DNA of 64,000 nucleotides from an uncultured Lentisphaeria bacterium (lineage in GTDB: Bacteria > Verrucomicrobiota > Lentisphaeria > Oligosphaerales > Oligosphaeraceae), in NCBI GenBank assembly GCA_934661755.1, contig CAKUJM010000007.1, forward strand, positions 16,478 to 80,477. The letters run 5' to 3'. This document shows positions 36,108-45,334 of the stretch, piece after piece. Positions within the stretch are counted from its first letter, which is position 1. Every line of letters starts with the position of its first letter. The translations under genes and the position numbers were made by a program. Below the pieces are notes generated by a model that was not told the origin of the DNA, did no database searches, and saw only the letters and a program-made list of their open reading frames with translations.

Positions 36108-36231
36108 CCTGAATGCCGTAAAGCTGGTGGTTTTGCTCCAGGATGAGGAATTTTGAGGGAGCGTACCGTGAGTGCGTGACCGAAAAATGGCGAAATCATG
36201 GCGCAATGTCACCAACTTCACGGCATCCGGG
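36108..36231. repeat. Family A intergenic hairpin element, copy 2
   Basis: A 124-bp unit similar to the copies at 32154 and 58318. Its ends CCTGAATGCCGTAAAG and CTTCACGGCATCCGGG are imperfect complements. The arm sequence differs from copy 1, yet the arms still pair. It lies just upstream of the SNF2 helicase gene. The rest of the 267-bp gap 35999-36265 shows nothing I can name. Confidence 0.85.
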
Positions 36232-36265
36232 GACGATATTTTCCCATCGCGACCCAAACCGTATC

Positions 36266-39200
36266 ATGGCTCCCAATTCGACGAATAGCGCTTTGCAACC
36301 CCTTGCCGGAATCTTACGTGATGTATTGTCGATTGCCGCATTGCCGGTGACTTTTGGCGAAATCAAGTCGATATTGCTGCTGGTTGGCACCGCGCAATTC
36401 GAGGAATTCACCCGCCTGGACGACCAGCAGCTGCAGGGGCTGCTGGATCAGCTGGTTGCCGTCGGCGATGCCGTCGCCGCCGGCGATGGCAGATATCGCG
36501 CCGCCCGCACCGGATGGGATGCGGTCAGGCCGCTGGCCGCAAATCCCGCATACGCCAATCTGCCGCAGGTCATATCGCGGGCAATGCCGGTGATCGGAGT
36601 CTATGGCGACATCTCCGCCGAAAACCTGCAGCGCGACCTCAAGAACGCCTTCTGGTGGGCGGACAACGCCTTGCTGCAGCAGAGCCTCTCCATTCTCGGC
36701 AACCACTACCGCGAGGAAACCGAAAGCGAGCCATTCTTCGAGTTCCTATTTGAAATGCCGCAGGAGTGGCTGCTTGCACAGCCGGAACGGCCCTTCTACA
36801 TCTGCGTGCAGCGGATGCTGCCGATGTATGCACGCGACCTCATGGACGGCCGGCCGTTGCTCAGCCAGGCCTTCAAGATGGCGGAGAACGCCGGAAACAA
36901 GGCCATCTGCTCGATGGTCGACTACGCGATCCTGATCAACGACTGGCAAAAGGTCCAGCCGCTGCTCAACCGCCTGCCGGCCGGCAGCGCCGCCCGCGTC
37001 ACCCGGGTGGCCTGGTGCCGATTCATCCAGGGACAGGACGACGTGGCCGCCAGCCTCTATCTGGATGCCCTGACCAACCTGCGCCGCGACGAACGCGACC
37101 ATAACACCTTCTTCCGGACAATCGGCGGACTTTTCATGCCGATGACGGAATTGCGGCTGAATGACGAAAATTCGCTGGCGATGGCGCTGTCCCATACCGA
37201 ATGCGCCAAGCAGATCCCCACCGACTTCACCCAGGTCTATGCGGTGCTGGACGCCGTGGCCCGCAACCGCAGCAATGTCGGATTGCCGCCGGACCGGGCG
37301 GTATGGTCGGCATCCTCGCCGCTATCCGACCTCTTCTGCTGCATCGCCCAGTTCTGGCTCACCGGACAGCTCTCCCCGGCACAGCGGCTGCTGCTGGATC
37401 GCGCCTCATCCCGGGCGCATGAAAATGGCTATACCTGGCTGGCGGAGGAGTGTGACGAGCTGTGTTCGCGGCTCACGGACACCACGCCCTCCGGCGCACA
37501 CCGCTGGCATGACGCCAAAAACTCGCGGATGCCATTCATGCTGGACTGCGTGATGAACCAGAACAGCTGGGTCGAACGCATGACCCGCATCGAACAGTCG
37601 CTGGCGCAAATGCCGGCCTGCGACCGCCGGCGGCTTTCCTGGGCGGTCAATATCGAAAATGGCGAGCAGCCGCTGATCACCGTCAAGCCAATCGAACAGC
37701 ATTACACCCGCGACCATTGGAGCAAGGGCCGCAAATACACCGCCTACCGCACCCAGTCATGGGGCGAAATCGGCCCGGGTGCACAGGACGCCATCCACGG
37801 ATTCGAACTCTCCGCCCAGGACAAGTTTGCATGCTTCATGCTGCGCCAATGCGAGGAGTTCTGCGCCGCCCATCCGGAGGGACGGCGGCAGGCATGGGCG
37901 CAGGTGCTGCTCTGCCTGGCCGACCATCCACGGCTGTTCCTGGATGGCGCGGAAAGCCACCCGATAAAATGCTGCAGCGCCACGCCGCGGGTCGTCGTGA
38001 GCCGCGTGGGCGAGAACTACCGGTACGGCCTCTACCCCAAATCGATGCCGGGGGATGGCGCGGTGGCGATAATGGAAAATGCCGACCGGCTGTGCGTCTA
38101 TGAGTTCGATGCCGCCACCCGCCAGCTGCGCGAGCTGTTCGGCGATGACTTCCAGGTCCCCGCCGAGAGCGGACAGGAAAATATCGACATCATCAACCGG
38201 CTGGCCAAACGCTGCCAGATCATCGCGGAGACCGCGCTGCCGCTGACCGAGCCGCACAGCGACCCCGCCGATGCCACGCCATGCGTGCGGCTGGTGCCGT
38301 CCACCCGCGGACTGCGGGTCGAAGTGCTGGTCTGCCCCTTTGGCGCCACCGGAAGCTATTACCACCCCGGCGAAGGACCGGTGGAAATCCTCCTCCAAAG
38401 CGGAAACGGCCTGCAGCGGCTGACCCGCAATCTGCCGCAGGAGCTGGACAACGCCAACGGGATCGTTGAAAAATGCCCGCTGCTGGTCTCGGTCGTCCCC
38501 GCCGAGCCGTGGGGATGGCTGCTCAATGCCAATGCGGCCTACGAGTTCTCGCTGCAATTGCGGCAGATCTCCTCGCTGTGCCGGATCCAGTGGCCGGAGG
38601 ACCAGAAGTACGTCTGCCGGCGCACCCTGACTTTGAGCAACGTGTCGCTGCGCACCAACAGCTACCAGGACTGGTTCGGAGTCAGCGGCGAGGTCAGGCT
38701 GGAAGACTCCGATGCGACCATCTCGCTGCAGGAGCTTATCCAAAGCGCAATTGTCGAACACAAGCGCTTCATCGCCCTCAATGACGGCCAGATCGTCGCC
38801 CTCTCCGACACCCTCCGCAAGAATCTGGAGGACCTGCACCGGCTTGGCGACCTGGTGGGCGGCGAGAGGGGCCATCTGCGCATCTCGCCATTCCTGATGT
38901 CGTTTGCCGGCGATGCGCTTGGCAGGTTTGGCGACAGCCAGCTCAATGAAAGCTGCGAGGAATGGCTGCGCACCTACAATGCGGCCATGCAGGCCCCGCA
39001 CCAGATCCCCGCCACCCTCAACGCCTCGCTGCGCGCCTACCAGGAGGAGGGCTTCCTGTGGATGGCGCGTCTGGACCAGATCCATGCCGGCGCCTGCCTG
39101 GCTGACGACATGGGGCTGGGGAAGACAGTCCAGGCCATCTCGATGATCCTGTCATGCATCGACGAAGGCCCCGGGCTGATCGTCGCCCCGACCTCGGTCT

Positions 39201-40420
39201 GCCCGAACTGGCAGGCGGAGCTGGCGCGCTTTGCGCCGTCGCTGGAATGCGAGATCTTCGGCCCCGGCGACCGTGCCATGGCCTTCAAGCGGATGAAGGC
39301 GGGACGGGTGATGATCACCAGCTATGGGCTGCTCCAAAGCGAACAGAATGCCTTCCGCAACATGCATTGGCGCATCGCGGTGCTTGACGAGGCCCAGGCC
39401 ATCAAGAACAGCCATGCCAAGCGGTCGCGCGCCGCCTTGAGCATCAATGCGGACTTCCGGCTGGTCACCACCGGCACCCCGGTGGAAAACAACCTCAATG
39501 AGCTGTGGTCGATTTTCAATTTCATCATCCCCGGACTGCTGGGAAGCCGCGACAGCTTCCAGCATAAGTACGCCGCGCCGATTGAAACCGATGCGGACGA
39601 AGCCAGCCGGAAGAACGTCGCCGGGCAGCTGCGCACGCTCATCAGCCCGTTCCTGCTGCGTCGGCGCAAGGAGCAGGTCCTCACCGAATTGCCGCCCAAG
39701 GAGGATATCGACTACTATATCGACCTCTCGGATGCGGAGCGCGCCTTCTATGACAACCTGCGCCGGAGCATCGCCGCCGACCTCGAGCGCGAAGGCGACA
39801 GCGAGATCCAGCGCAACGAGCGGGTGCTGTGCGGCATCACCATGCTGCGCGAGGCGGTCGACCATCCCAGCATGGTCGAGGGCGCCGGCGGCGAAGGCCT
39901 CCCCAGCTCCAAGCTGGAGGCCTTCCTGGAGCTGCTCAAGGGCGTCCTCTCCAATGACCACAAGGTGCTGGTCTTCAGCCAGTTCACCAAATTCCTGGAC
40001 ATCGTCTGCCGCTCCCTGGACGACAACGGCATCAAGTACGGCTACCTCGACGGCAGCATGAGCCAGTCGGAACGCCGGCGCGCCGTCGAGGAGTTCCAGA
40101 ATGGCGATGTGCCGGTGTTCGTCAGCAGCCTCAAGGCCGGCTGCCTCGGCCTCAACCTCACCCAGGCCGATTACGTGATCCACCTCGATTCATGGTGGAA
40201 TCCGGCGGTCGAAAACCAGGCATCCGACCGCGCCTACCGCCTCGGGCAGAAGCGCCCCGTCACCATCTACCACCTGCGGGTCCGCGACACCATCGATGAA
40301 AAGATCCGCCAACTGCATGGCCATAAGCAGAATCTGGCGGACCAGATGCTGGAAAACAGCGACGACCTGTCCACCAAGGCCTCCATGGAGGAAATCCGCC
40401 GCATCCTCTGCGAAGACTAG
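36266..40420 (+). CDS. SNF2-family DEAD/DEAH helicase with long N-terminal extension
   Basis: A 1384-aa protein from the ATG at 36266 (MAPNSTNSALQPLAGILRD). The upstream open frame runs through a repeat and was excluded. The C-terminal 480 residues are a complete Swi2/Snf2 ATPase. Motifs are DDMGLGKTVQAIS (about 945), DEAQAIKN (about 1039), TTGTPVENNLNELWSIFNF, LVFSQFTKFLDIV and SDRAYRLGQKRPV (about 1314). The first 900 residues are a helical region without a motif I recognise; no SWIM zinc finger is obvious. Such bacterial proteins are thought to act on protein-DNA or RNA polymerase complexes. No linked methylase or nuclease suggests a defence role here. Confidence 0.88.
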   Translation: MAPNSTNSALQPLAGILRDVLSIAALPVTFGEIKSILLLVGTAQFEEFTRLDDQQLQGLLDQLVAVGDAVAAGDGRYRAARTGWDAVRPLAANPAYANLPQVISRAMPVIGVYGDISAENLQRDLKNAFWWADNALLQQSLSILGNHYREETESEPFFEFLFEMPQEWLLAQPERPFYICVQRMLPMYARDLMDGRPLLSQAFKMAENAGNKAICSMVDYAILINDWQKVQPLLNRLPAGSAARVTRVAWCRFIQGQDDVAASLYLDALTNLRRDERDHNTFFRTIGGLFMPMTELRLNDENSLAMALSHTECAKQIPTDFTQVYAVLDAVARNRSNVGLPPDRAVWSASSPLSDLFCCIAQFWLTGQLSPAQRLLLDRASSRAHENGYTWLAEECDELCSRLTDTTPSGAHRWHDAKNSRMPFMLDCVMNQNSWVERMTRIEQSLAQMPACDRRRLSWAVNIENGEQPLITVKPIEQHYTRDHWSKGRKYTAYRTQSWGEIGPGAQDAIHGFELSAQDKFACFMLRQCEEFCAAHPEGRRQAWAQVLLCLADHPRLFLDGAESHPIKCCSATPRVVVSRVGENYRYGLYPKSMPGDGAVAIMENADRLCVYEFDAATRQLRELFGDDFQVPAESGQENIDIINRLAKRCQIIAETALPLTEPHSDPADATPCVRLVPSTRGLRVEVLVCPFGATGSYYHPGEGPVEILLQSGNGLQRLTRNLPQELDNANGIVEKCPLLVSVVPAEPWGWLLNANAAYEFSLQLRQISSLCRIQWPEDQKYVCRRTLTLSNVSLRTNSYQDWFGVSGEVRLEDSDATISLQELIQSAIVEHKRFIALNDGQIVALSDTLRKNLEDLHRLGDLVGGERGHLRISPFLMSFAGDALGRFGDSQLNESCEEWLRTYNAAMQAPHQIPATLNASLRAYQEEGFLWMARLDQIHAGACLADDMGLGKTVQAISMILSCIDEGPGLIVAPTSVCPNWQAELARFAPSLECEIFGPGDRAMAFKRMKAGRVMITSYGLLQSEQNAFRNMHWRIAVLDEAQAIKNSHAKRSRAALSINADFRLVTTGTPVENNLNELWSIFNFIIPGLLGSRDSFQHKYAAPIETDADEASRKNVAGQLRTLISPFLLRRRKEQVLTELPPKEDIDYYIDLSDAERAFYDNLRRSIAADLEREGDSEIQRNERVLCGITMLREAVDHPSMVEGAGGEGLPSSKLEAFLELLKGVLSNDHKVLVFSQFTKFLDIVCRSLDDNGIKYGYLDGSMSQSERRRAVEEFQNGDVPVFVSSLKAGCLGLNLTQADYVIHLDSWWNPAVENQASDRAYRLGQKRPVTIYHLRVRDTIDEKIRQLHGHKQNLADQMLENSDDLSTKASMEEIRRILCED

Positions 40421-40443
40421 CGCCAGAGTGCCCAGCCTGCCAG

Positions 40444-40514
40444 ACAACCGCCCATGAAAAGTCTTTAACAACCACCCATGAAAAGTCTTTAACAACCACC
40501 CATGAAAAGTCTTT
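40444..40514. repeat. 24-bp tandem repeat containing the start codon, 3 copies
   Basis: ACAACC[G/A]CCCATGAAAAGTC then TTTA is repeated with a 24-bp period at 40444, 40468 and 40492. Each copy holds ATGAAAAGTCTTT (ATGs at 40454, 40478 and 40502). In the first two the frame is MKSL then TAA; in the third TTTC replaces TTTA and opens the HAD gene. Confidence 0.95.
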
Positions 40515-41272
40515 CAATCCTGGATTTCGATGGCGTGTTCTGCGACTCAGCCTTTGAGAATGCCGTCACCGCCTGGCGGGTCTGCCATCGGCTTTGGCCG
40601 GCGGAATTTGACTCCGCCGCAGTGCCGGAGGAAGTGGCGCGGCGTTTCGGCGTGGCACGGCCGTTTCTGGAAACTGGCTGGCAGTCGGTGGTCATGGTCT
40701 GGGCAATTGCCCGCAAAATGCCGGCGGCGGCATATTCCACCGGCCTGGAGTCGTCGCTGCCATCGCTGCTGGAACAGATGCATTCCAGCCGCGGGGAGCT
40801 TGTCGATCGCTTTCGCGAAGAACGCAACCGCTATCTGGCGGAGGACGCCGCCGGCTGGCTGGCGCTGCATCGCTTCTATCCCGGGGCCGCAGACGCCCTC
40901 CGCATTCTGCAGCAGCGCGGCGAAGTGCGGATTCTGACAACCAAGGAGACCCGCTTCGTCCGCGAGCTGTTCGCCCACGAATGCGTGGAGGTTGCCGACG
41001 AATGCATCCTCGGACTTGACCGCATTGCCAACAAGCGGCAGAGCCTCCGCGAATTTGCCGGCAGCGGGAAATATGACCGCATCGCCTTTGTGGAGGACCG
41101 CTATGAGACCCTGCGGAAATGCGCCGCCACTGCGGAACTGCAGTCCATCAGGCTTTTTCTGGCGGCATGGGGATACAACACCCCCGGACAACGCGCCATG
41201 GCGGCATCCGCTGACGGCGCGCGCATGACGGTGCTGGATAATCCCGCCGCCCTTTGCGGAATAGTCGATTAG
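40502..41272 (+). CDS. HAD-superfamily hydrolase
   Basis: A 256-aa phosphatase-like protein starting MKSLSILDFDGVFCDS. Motif I DFDGVFCDS (nucleophile and acid/base Asp), motif II TTK near 145, motif III Lys in ANKRQSL and motif IV VEDRYET are present, so it is probably active. The cap is C1-like and helical. Substrate unknown. The start lies in the third copy of a 24-bp repeat. The 3' end overlaps the stop of the convergent LacI gene by 4 bp. Confidence 0.8.
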   Translation: MKSLSILDFDGVFCDSAFENAVTAWRVCHRLWPAEFDSAAVPEEVARRFGVARPFLETGWQSVVMVWAIARKMPAAAYSTGLESSLPSLLEQMHSSRGELVDRFREERNRYLAEDAAGWLALHRFYPGAADALRILQQRGEVRILTTKETRFVRELFAHECVEVADECILGLDRIANKRQSLREFAGSGKYDRIAFVEDRYETLRKCAATAELQSIRLFLAAWGYNTPGQRAMAASADGARMTVLDNPAALCGIVD

Positions 41273-42216
41273 CGCACGCCGGCCGGGTCCATTGGCGGCG
41301 GCGCGATGCTTCCGCCGGGTATGAAGCGGTAGTCGATCTCCAGATCCTCGATGCGCTTGCCGGCAATGAGCCGCTCAAGCTGGTCAATGACCCGCGAGGC
41401 CATTTTGGAATAATCCTGTTCAATCGAGGTGAGGTCGGGCATGTTCCCGAATGCCAGCGACGGATTGCTGAAGCATACCAGCGACAGATCCTCCGGAATC
41501 CGGTAGCCGGCGTTCCTCAGGATGGACCAGGTCCGCAGGCCATGCATTTCACCGATGGACAATATCGCGGTGAGGCGTTCACTGCCGATGGTCCCCACCA
41601 GCTCCTCGGCCTGCCGCATGACCACCGGCGAAAGATGATGCGCATCCATCCATTGATGATATGCCTCCTGGCGCCGCATGAGGTTCAGGTTGCGCTGGTC
41701 CTTCTCGGCGGAGTTTTCCAGATAGCCGATCCTGACATGCCCCAGGCGCCACAGGTGATCCAGCGCCATGGTTATCCCCTGGCGGTCATTGCAGAAAACC
41801 GAATAGATCCCGCTGATATGGCGCGGGCGGGAATTTATGCATATCAACGGGATGCTCTGCCGCTTCGGCCAAAGGCGCTCAATGCCGCTGTGCATGATCA
41901 TCGAGATCGCGCCGTCCAGCAGATGCTCATGCAGCAGATGGGTGGAATTCTCAGTGACGATCAGCTCATGGTAGTTGCGCTTCTTCAATTTGTCCAGCAG
42001 CGCGGCAAGCATGCACCCGGAATATGACCAGAAGGTCACGTTGGCTGAAATCAGGATCGCGATGTTCCGGCTGTCGCGGAATCCGCCCAATTCACGCGCG
42101 GACCGGATCACCTGCTCGCGGACATCATGGCTCACATGCTCGTAGTTGTTGATTACACGCGACACCGTGGCCGGTGAAAAACCCGAATGCTTTGCAATTT
42201 GACGTACTGTCGCCAT
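41269..42216 (-). CDS. LacI-family transcriptional regulator
   Basis: A 315-aa protein. The N-terminal helix-turn-helix TVRQIAKHSGFSPATVSRVI is canonical, followed by the hinge helix and a periplasmic-binding-like domain (NIAILISANVTFWSY onward) with the usual DHLWRLGHVRIGYL element. It likely represses a sugar gene set in answer to a ligand. No carbohydrate gene is adjacent: downstream is the convergent HAD hydrolase and upstream a 231-bp gap without a recognisable gene, then aroQ. Confidence 0.9.
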   Translation of the reverse strand: MATVRQIAKHSGFSPATVSRVINNYEHVSHDVREQVIRSARELGGFRDSRNIAILISANVTFWSYSGCMLAALLDKLKKRNYHELIVTENSTHLLHEHLLDGAISMIMHSGIERLWPKRQSIPLICINSRPRHISGIYSVFCNDRQGITMALDHLWRLGHVRIGYLENSAEKDQRNLNLMRRQEAYHQWMDAHHLSPVVMRQAEELVGTIGSERLTAILSIGEMHGLRTWSILRNAGYRIPEDLSLVCFSNPSLAFGNMPDLTSIEQDYSKMASRVIDQLERLIAGKRIEDLEIDYRFIPGGSIAPPPMDPAGVR

Positions 42217-42447
42217 CTATGTAGTGGATCTGGTGACGTGAAGTTAAATGGCGGTCCTGCGGAGCCGGACGGCCTTTTGCCCGCCGCGCTCATGGGCACC
42301 CCGTGCCGCCGGTGCTGCCGCCATCGCCTCCAATTGGTCCGGTCGATGCGCATAATGTAATGCCGGATCGAATGGGGATGGCCAAAAAAAGGCCGCCGTG
42401 CCGCCGCGCCGCCCGCGCCCGGGTTTTCGGGACGCCACGCCGACACG

Positions 42448-42888
42448 CTACCTGCCCCGGATCAGCTCGTGAAGGCACTGCAACGCCAGACGGTAGCTGT
42501 CGAATCCATATCCGGCGAAAGTCTTTTCGCAGGCCATTCCGGCATAGGACACATGGCGGAATTCCTCGCGTGAATTGACGTTGCTCAGATGCACCTCAAT
42601 CGCAGGGACCGGCTTGATCGCCTTGAGGGCGTCGAGGATCGCCACGCTGGTATGGGTATAGGCGGCGGGATTGATGACGATGCCGTCAAATTCGCCGTAG
42701 GCCGCCTGGATCCAGTCCACAATCACCCCCTCATGGTTGCTTTGGCGCACCGTGGCGTCCATCCCGATCGCCATGGCGCTTTTCTCGATGAACTCGACCA
42801 GCGCGGAATAGCTTTGGCTGCCGTAGATCGACGGTTCGCGAATCCCCAGCATGTTGAGATTCGGGCCGTTAATGACAAGTACGTTCAT
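42448..42888 (-). CDS. aroQ: 3-dehydroquinate dehydratase, type II
   Basis: A 146-aa AroQ from the ATG at 42888, with GAGGAG seven bases upstream. Motifs: NGPNLNMLGIREPSIYG (catalytic Tyr), RQSNHEGVIVDWIQAA, INPAAYTHTSVAILDAL and EVHLSNVNSREEFR. It dehydrates 3-dehydroquinate to 3-dehydroshikimate. It is the last gene of the aromatic operon and overlaps the end of the aroE/K fusion by 20 bp. Confidence 0.96.
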   Translation of the reverse strand: MNVLVINGPNLNMLGIREPSIYGSQSYSALVEFIEKSAMAIGMDATVRQSNHEGVIVDWIQAAYGEFDGIVINPAAYTHTSVAILDALKAIKPVPAIEVHLSNVNSREEFRHVSYAGMACEKTFAGYGFDSYRLALQCLHELIRGR

Positions 42889-44116
42889 GGAACTCCTCGA
42901 TGATTCGTCCGGCGGCATCCCCCGGATCACCGCAGTTGCTGACAATGAAATCGGCACATTGGCGATAAAGCGGGTATCGCTGCCGATGCAGTTCGCCGAT
43001 GGCGTCGATGCCGGTTGACAACGGCCGCCCCTGCCCGATGGCCAGCTGGCCAAGCGGACGCTCGACCAGGCAGACATAGCCATTGGCCGTCAGATTCCGG
43101 CGATTTTCCTCCCGCAAAACCGCGCCGCCGCCGGTGGCAATCACCAGCCCGGATTGCCGGGCATGCTCCGCAATGGCCGCGCTCTCCAGTTGGCGGAAGC
43201 ACGCCTCGCCGCGGCTGCGGAACAATTCGGCAATGGTGCATTGGGCACGGGACTCGATGACGCCGTCAAGATCCACACATTGGCGTCCGAGCCTGGCGGC
43301 GACCTGCCGCGCCAGCGTGCTCTTGCCGCATCCCGGCATGCCGATCAGCACGATGTTGGCGGTCTGTCGCCGGATCAGAGCCGACACCGCCGGAATGAGC
43401 GACTCCGGCTGCGTCTCGCCCAAAAAAGCATCCATGCAGAATTTGGCCTGGGCGACCAGCATCTTCAGGCCGTCGCCACAACGCACCCCCAGCTGCGCAG
43501 CCTGCAATTTCAGACGGGTGCGCATCGGATTGTAAATCACATCCAGGACGGCACGCAACCGCGCAAAGCCGTCCAGCGACAGCGGCTGGGCGTCAATTTC
43601 GGGATACATCCCGACCGGCGTGGCGTTGATGATCACCGTGGCATCCGAATGCAACCGCCTTGCATCCCGGTAATCGACCGGACCGCTGCGCGAGACGGTC
43701 ACCACCTCCCGTGCCTGGCCGTCCTCCGCCACGCAGCGGGTCGTCAGCGACGTCGCCCCGGATCCTAAAATCAGTACCTTCTCACCCGCAAAACCGATTT
43801 GCGCCTGGCGTGCCATATAGGCGAATCCGGCATAGTCGGTGTTGTCCGCCAGCAAAGCGCCGTCACTGCGGCGAACCAGCGTGTTGGCGCAGCCGATGCG
43901 CCGGGCGCAATCCGTGGCCTCGTCCGCCAGCTCCAATGCCAGCTTCTTGTAGGGGATGGTGACCGTCAGCCCGCGATACGGCGCATGGAGGATGAACTGG
44001 CGCGCCTCTTCTGGCTCCAGCTCGATGAGGCTGAAGTCGTATTTGCCGAAGGCCTCGTGGATCAGCCGGGAATAGCTGTGGCCGAGTTTCCGGCCAATGG
44101 TTGCATATGGTGTCAT
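42869..44116 (-). CDS. aroE/aroK: Shikimate dehydrogenase-shikimate kinase fusion
   Basis: A 415-aa fusion. Residues 1-245 are shikimate dehydrogenase: GRKLGHSYSRLIHEAFGKYD, the catalytic Lys in TVTIPYKK (57/58), GCANTL, DNTDYAGF (Asp94) and a dinucleotide-binding VLILGSGAT. Residues 253-415 are shikimate kinase: P-loop GMPGCGKST (259-267), DLDGVIE, ATGGGAV and the lid GQGRPL, with a conserved RxPLY. The two domains carry out consecutive steps, reduction of dehydroshikimate and its phosphorylation. The start overlaps pheA by 4 bp and the end overlaps aroQ by 20 bp. Confidence 0.95.
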   Translation of the reverse strand: MTPYATIGRKLGHSYSRLIHEAFGKYDFSLIELEPEEARQFILHAPYRGLTVTIPYKKLALELADEATDCARRIGCANTLVRRSDGALLADNTDYAGFAYMARQAQIGFAGEKVLILGSGATSLTTRCVAEDGQAREVVTVSRSGPVDYRDARRLHSDATVIINATPVGMYPEIDAQPLSLDGFARLRAVLDVIYNPMRTRLKLQAAQLGVRCGDGLKMLVAQAKFCMDAFLGETQPESLIPAVSALIRRQTANIVLIGMPGCGKSTLARQVAARLGRQCVDLDGVIESRAQCTIAELFRSRGEACFRQLESAAIAEHARQSGLVIATGGGAVLREENRRNLTANGYVCLVERPLGQLAIGQGRPLSTGIDAIGELHRQRYPLYRQCADFIVSNCGDPGDAAGRIIEEFHERTCH

Positions 44117-45264
44117 TGCCGTTGCTGTTCGCTGTACCAGCCCAGGAAGGTGAACAGATCCAGATCATGCTCCAGTTCGTCCAGCAACCGCAGCACCGAC
44201 GCGGTGCATGCCGGCGCCGCCAGATCGAAGCAGAAACGGAACTCGAAATCGCTGCCGGGCGCGGGGCGGCTCTCCAATTTCAGCAGGTTGAGACCCAATG
44301 CCGCGAATTTGGCCAGCACCGCGTAAAGGGCGCCGGGCTGATGCGGCAATGACAAAATCAGGCTGATGCGGTTCGCCCCCGGCAGGATGGTCATCTTCCG
44401 GGTGATGCAAATGAAGCGGGTGTAGTTGTTGGCGTTGTCCTGGATTCCATCCGCCAATACCGGCAGGCCATACAGCCCGGCGCATTCGCGGCTGGCAATG
44501 GCCGCCAGATCCCGGCGCCCGGATGAAGCCACCATCTGCGCCGCCACCGCAGTGTTGGCAACCGGCGTCGCCTTGATTTTCGGATGGGCGCTCAGATATA
44601 GCTCGCATTGCCCCAATGCCTGGGGATGCGACACCACCTCGGTGATGTCGTCCAACGACGCCCCCGGCGCCGCCAGCAGCGCGTGGGATACATGCACCCG
44701 GATGCTCTTCACCACGTAAAAACGATGCTGCAGCATCAGGTCGTAGACCTGGTTGACCGTGCCGTAGGTGCTGTTTTCCACCGGCAGGACGCCATAGTCG
44801 CAAAGCCCTCCCTCAACAGCCTGCGCCACGCCGCGGAAGCTCTTCACCCAGGTGATGTCCGGCATCGGAAAACACTGCTGGGCCGCGATGCCGCTGAAGG
44901 CCCCTTCCGCCCCCTGGCATGCCACCGTGGCCAGATGCGGAATGACCACGCCGGCCGACTCCCGCCACGCCGACTCGATCTGGGACGAAATCCGCCCCGG
45001 AACCGCATTGAGCTCATACTGGTGCGCACGGCTGACATCAAAAAGCGTCCCGTAGATCATCCGGATGTAGTCGGCGTATTCACTCCCCGCCGCCTTCGCC
45101 AGACGGATGATGATTTCATGCTCGCGCCGGGGATTGAAGACCGGCAGATGACGGGATTGCTTTACCCCGGCGATCTTGCCCGCCAATTCCAGGCGCGACA
45201 CAATCAACTTGACCATTTCGTCATCTATGGCGTCTATTTGCTCGCGATATTGCTGAAGATCCAT
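44113..45264 (-). CDS. pheA: Bifunctional chorismate mutase/prephenate dehydratase
   Basis: A 383-aa P-protein. An AroQ-type chorismate mutase domain (1-90, starting LQQYREQIDAIDDEMVKLI) is followed by prephenate dehydratase (about 112-290: VACQGAEGAFSG, LPVENSTYGTVNQVYDLM, NNYTRFICI with the catalytic Thr). A C-terminal ACT domain has GALYAVLAKFAALGLNLLK then LESRP, the phenylalanine-binding ESRP element. It converts chorismate via prephenate to phenylpyruvate and is probably inhibited by phenylalanine. It sits 70 bp after aroC within the operon. Confidence 0.96.
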   Translation of the reverse strand: MDLQQYREQIDAIDDEMVKLIVSRLELAGKIAGVKQSRHLPVFNPRREHEIIIRLAKAAGSEYADYIRMIYGTLFDVSRAHQYELNAVPGRISSQIESAWRESAGVVIPHLATVACQGAEGAFSGIAAQQCFPMPDITWVKSFRGVAQAVEGGLCDYGVLPVENSTYGTVNQVYDLMLQHRFYVVKSIRVHVSHALLAAPGASLDDITEVVSHPQALGQCELYLSAHPKIKATPVANTAVAAQMVASSGRRDLAAIASRECAGLYGLPVLADGIQDNANNYTRFICITRKMTILPGANRISLILSLPHQPGALYAVLAKFAALGLNLLKLESRPAPGSDFEFRFCFDLAAPACTASVLRLLDELEHDLDLFTFLGWYSEQQRQ

Positions 45265-45334
45265 GGCACTTTTGCAAAAAGCAATTATTGGTGGTGGTAG
45301 AAAACTGTCCCCCGCCGCTACCCGCCTTCCGGCG

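Noticed and set aside
42217..42447. Intrinsic terminator after aroQ suggested by a run of seven T on minus
   Set aside because: The GC-rich sequence before the T-run does not form a convincing stem, so I did not list it.
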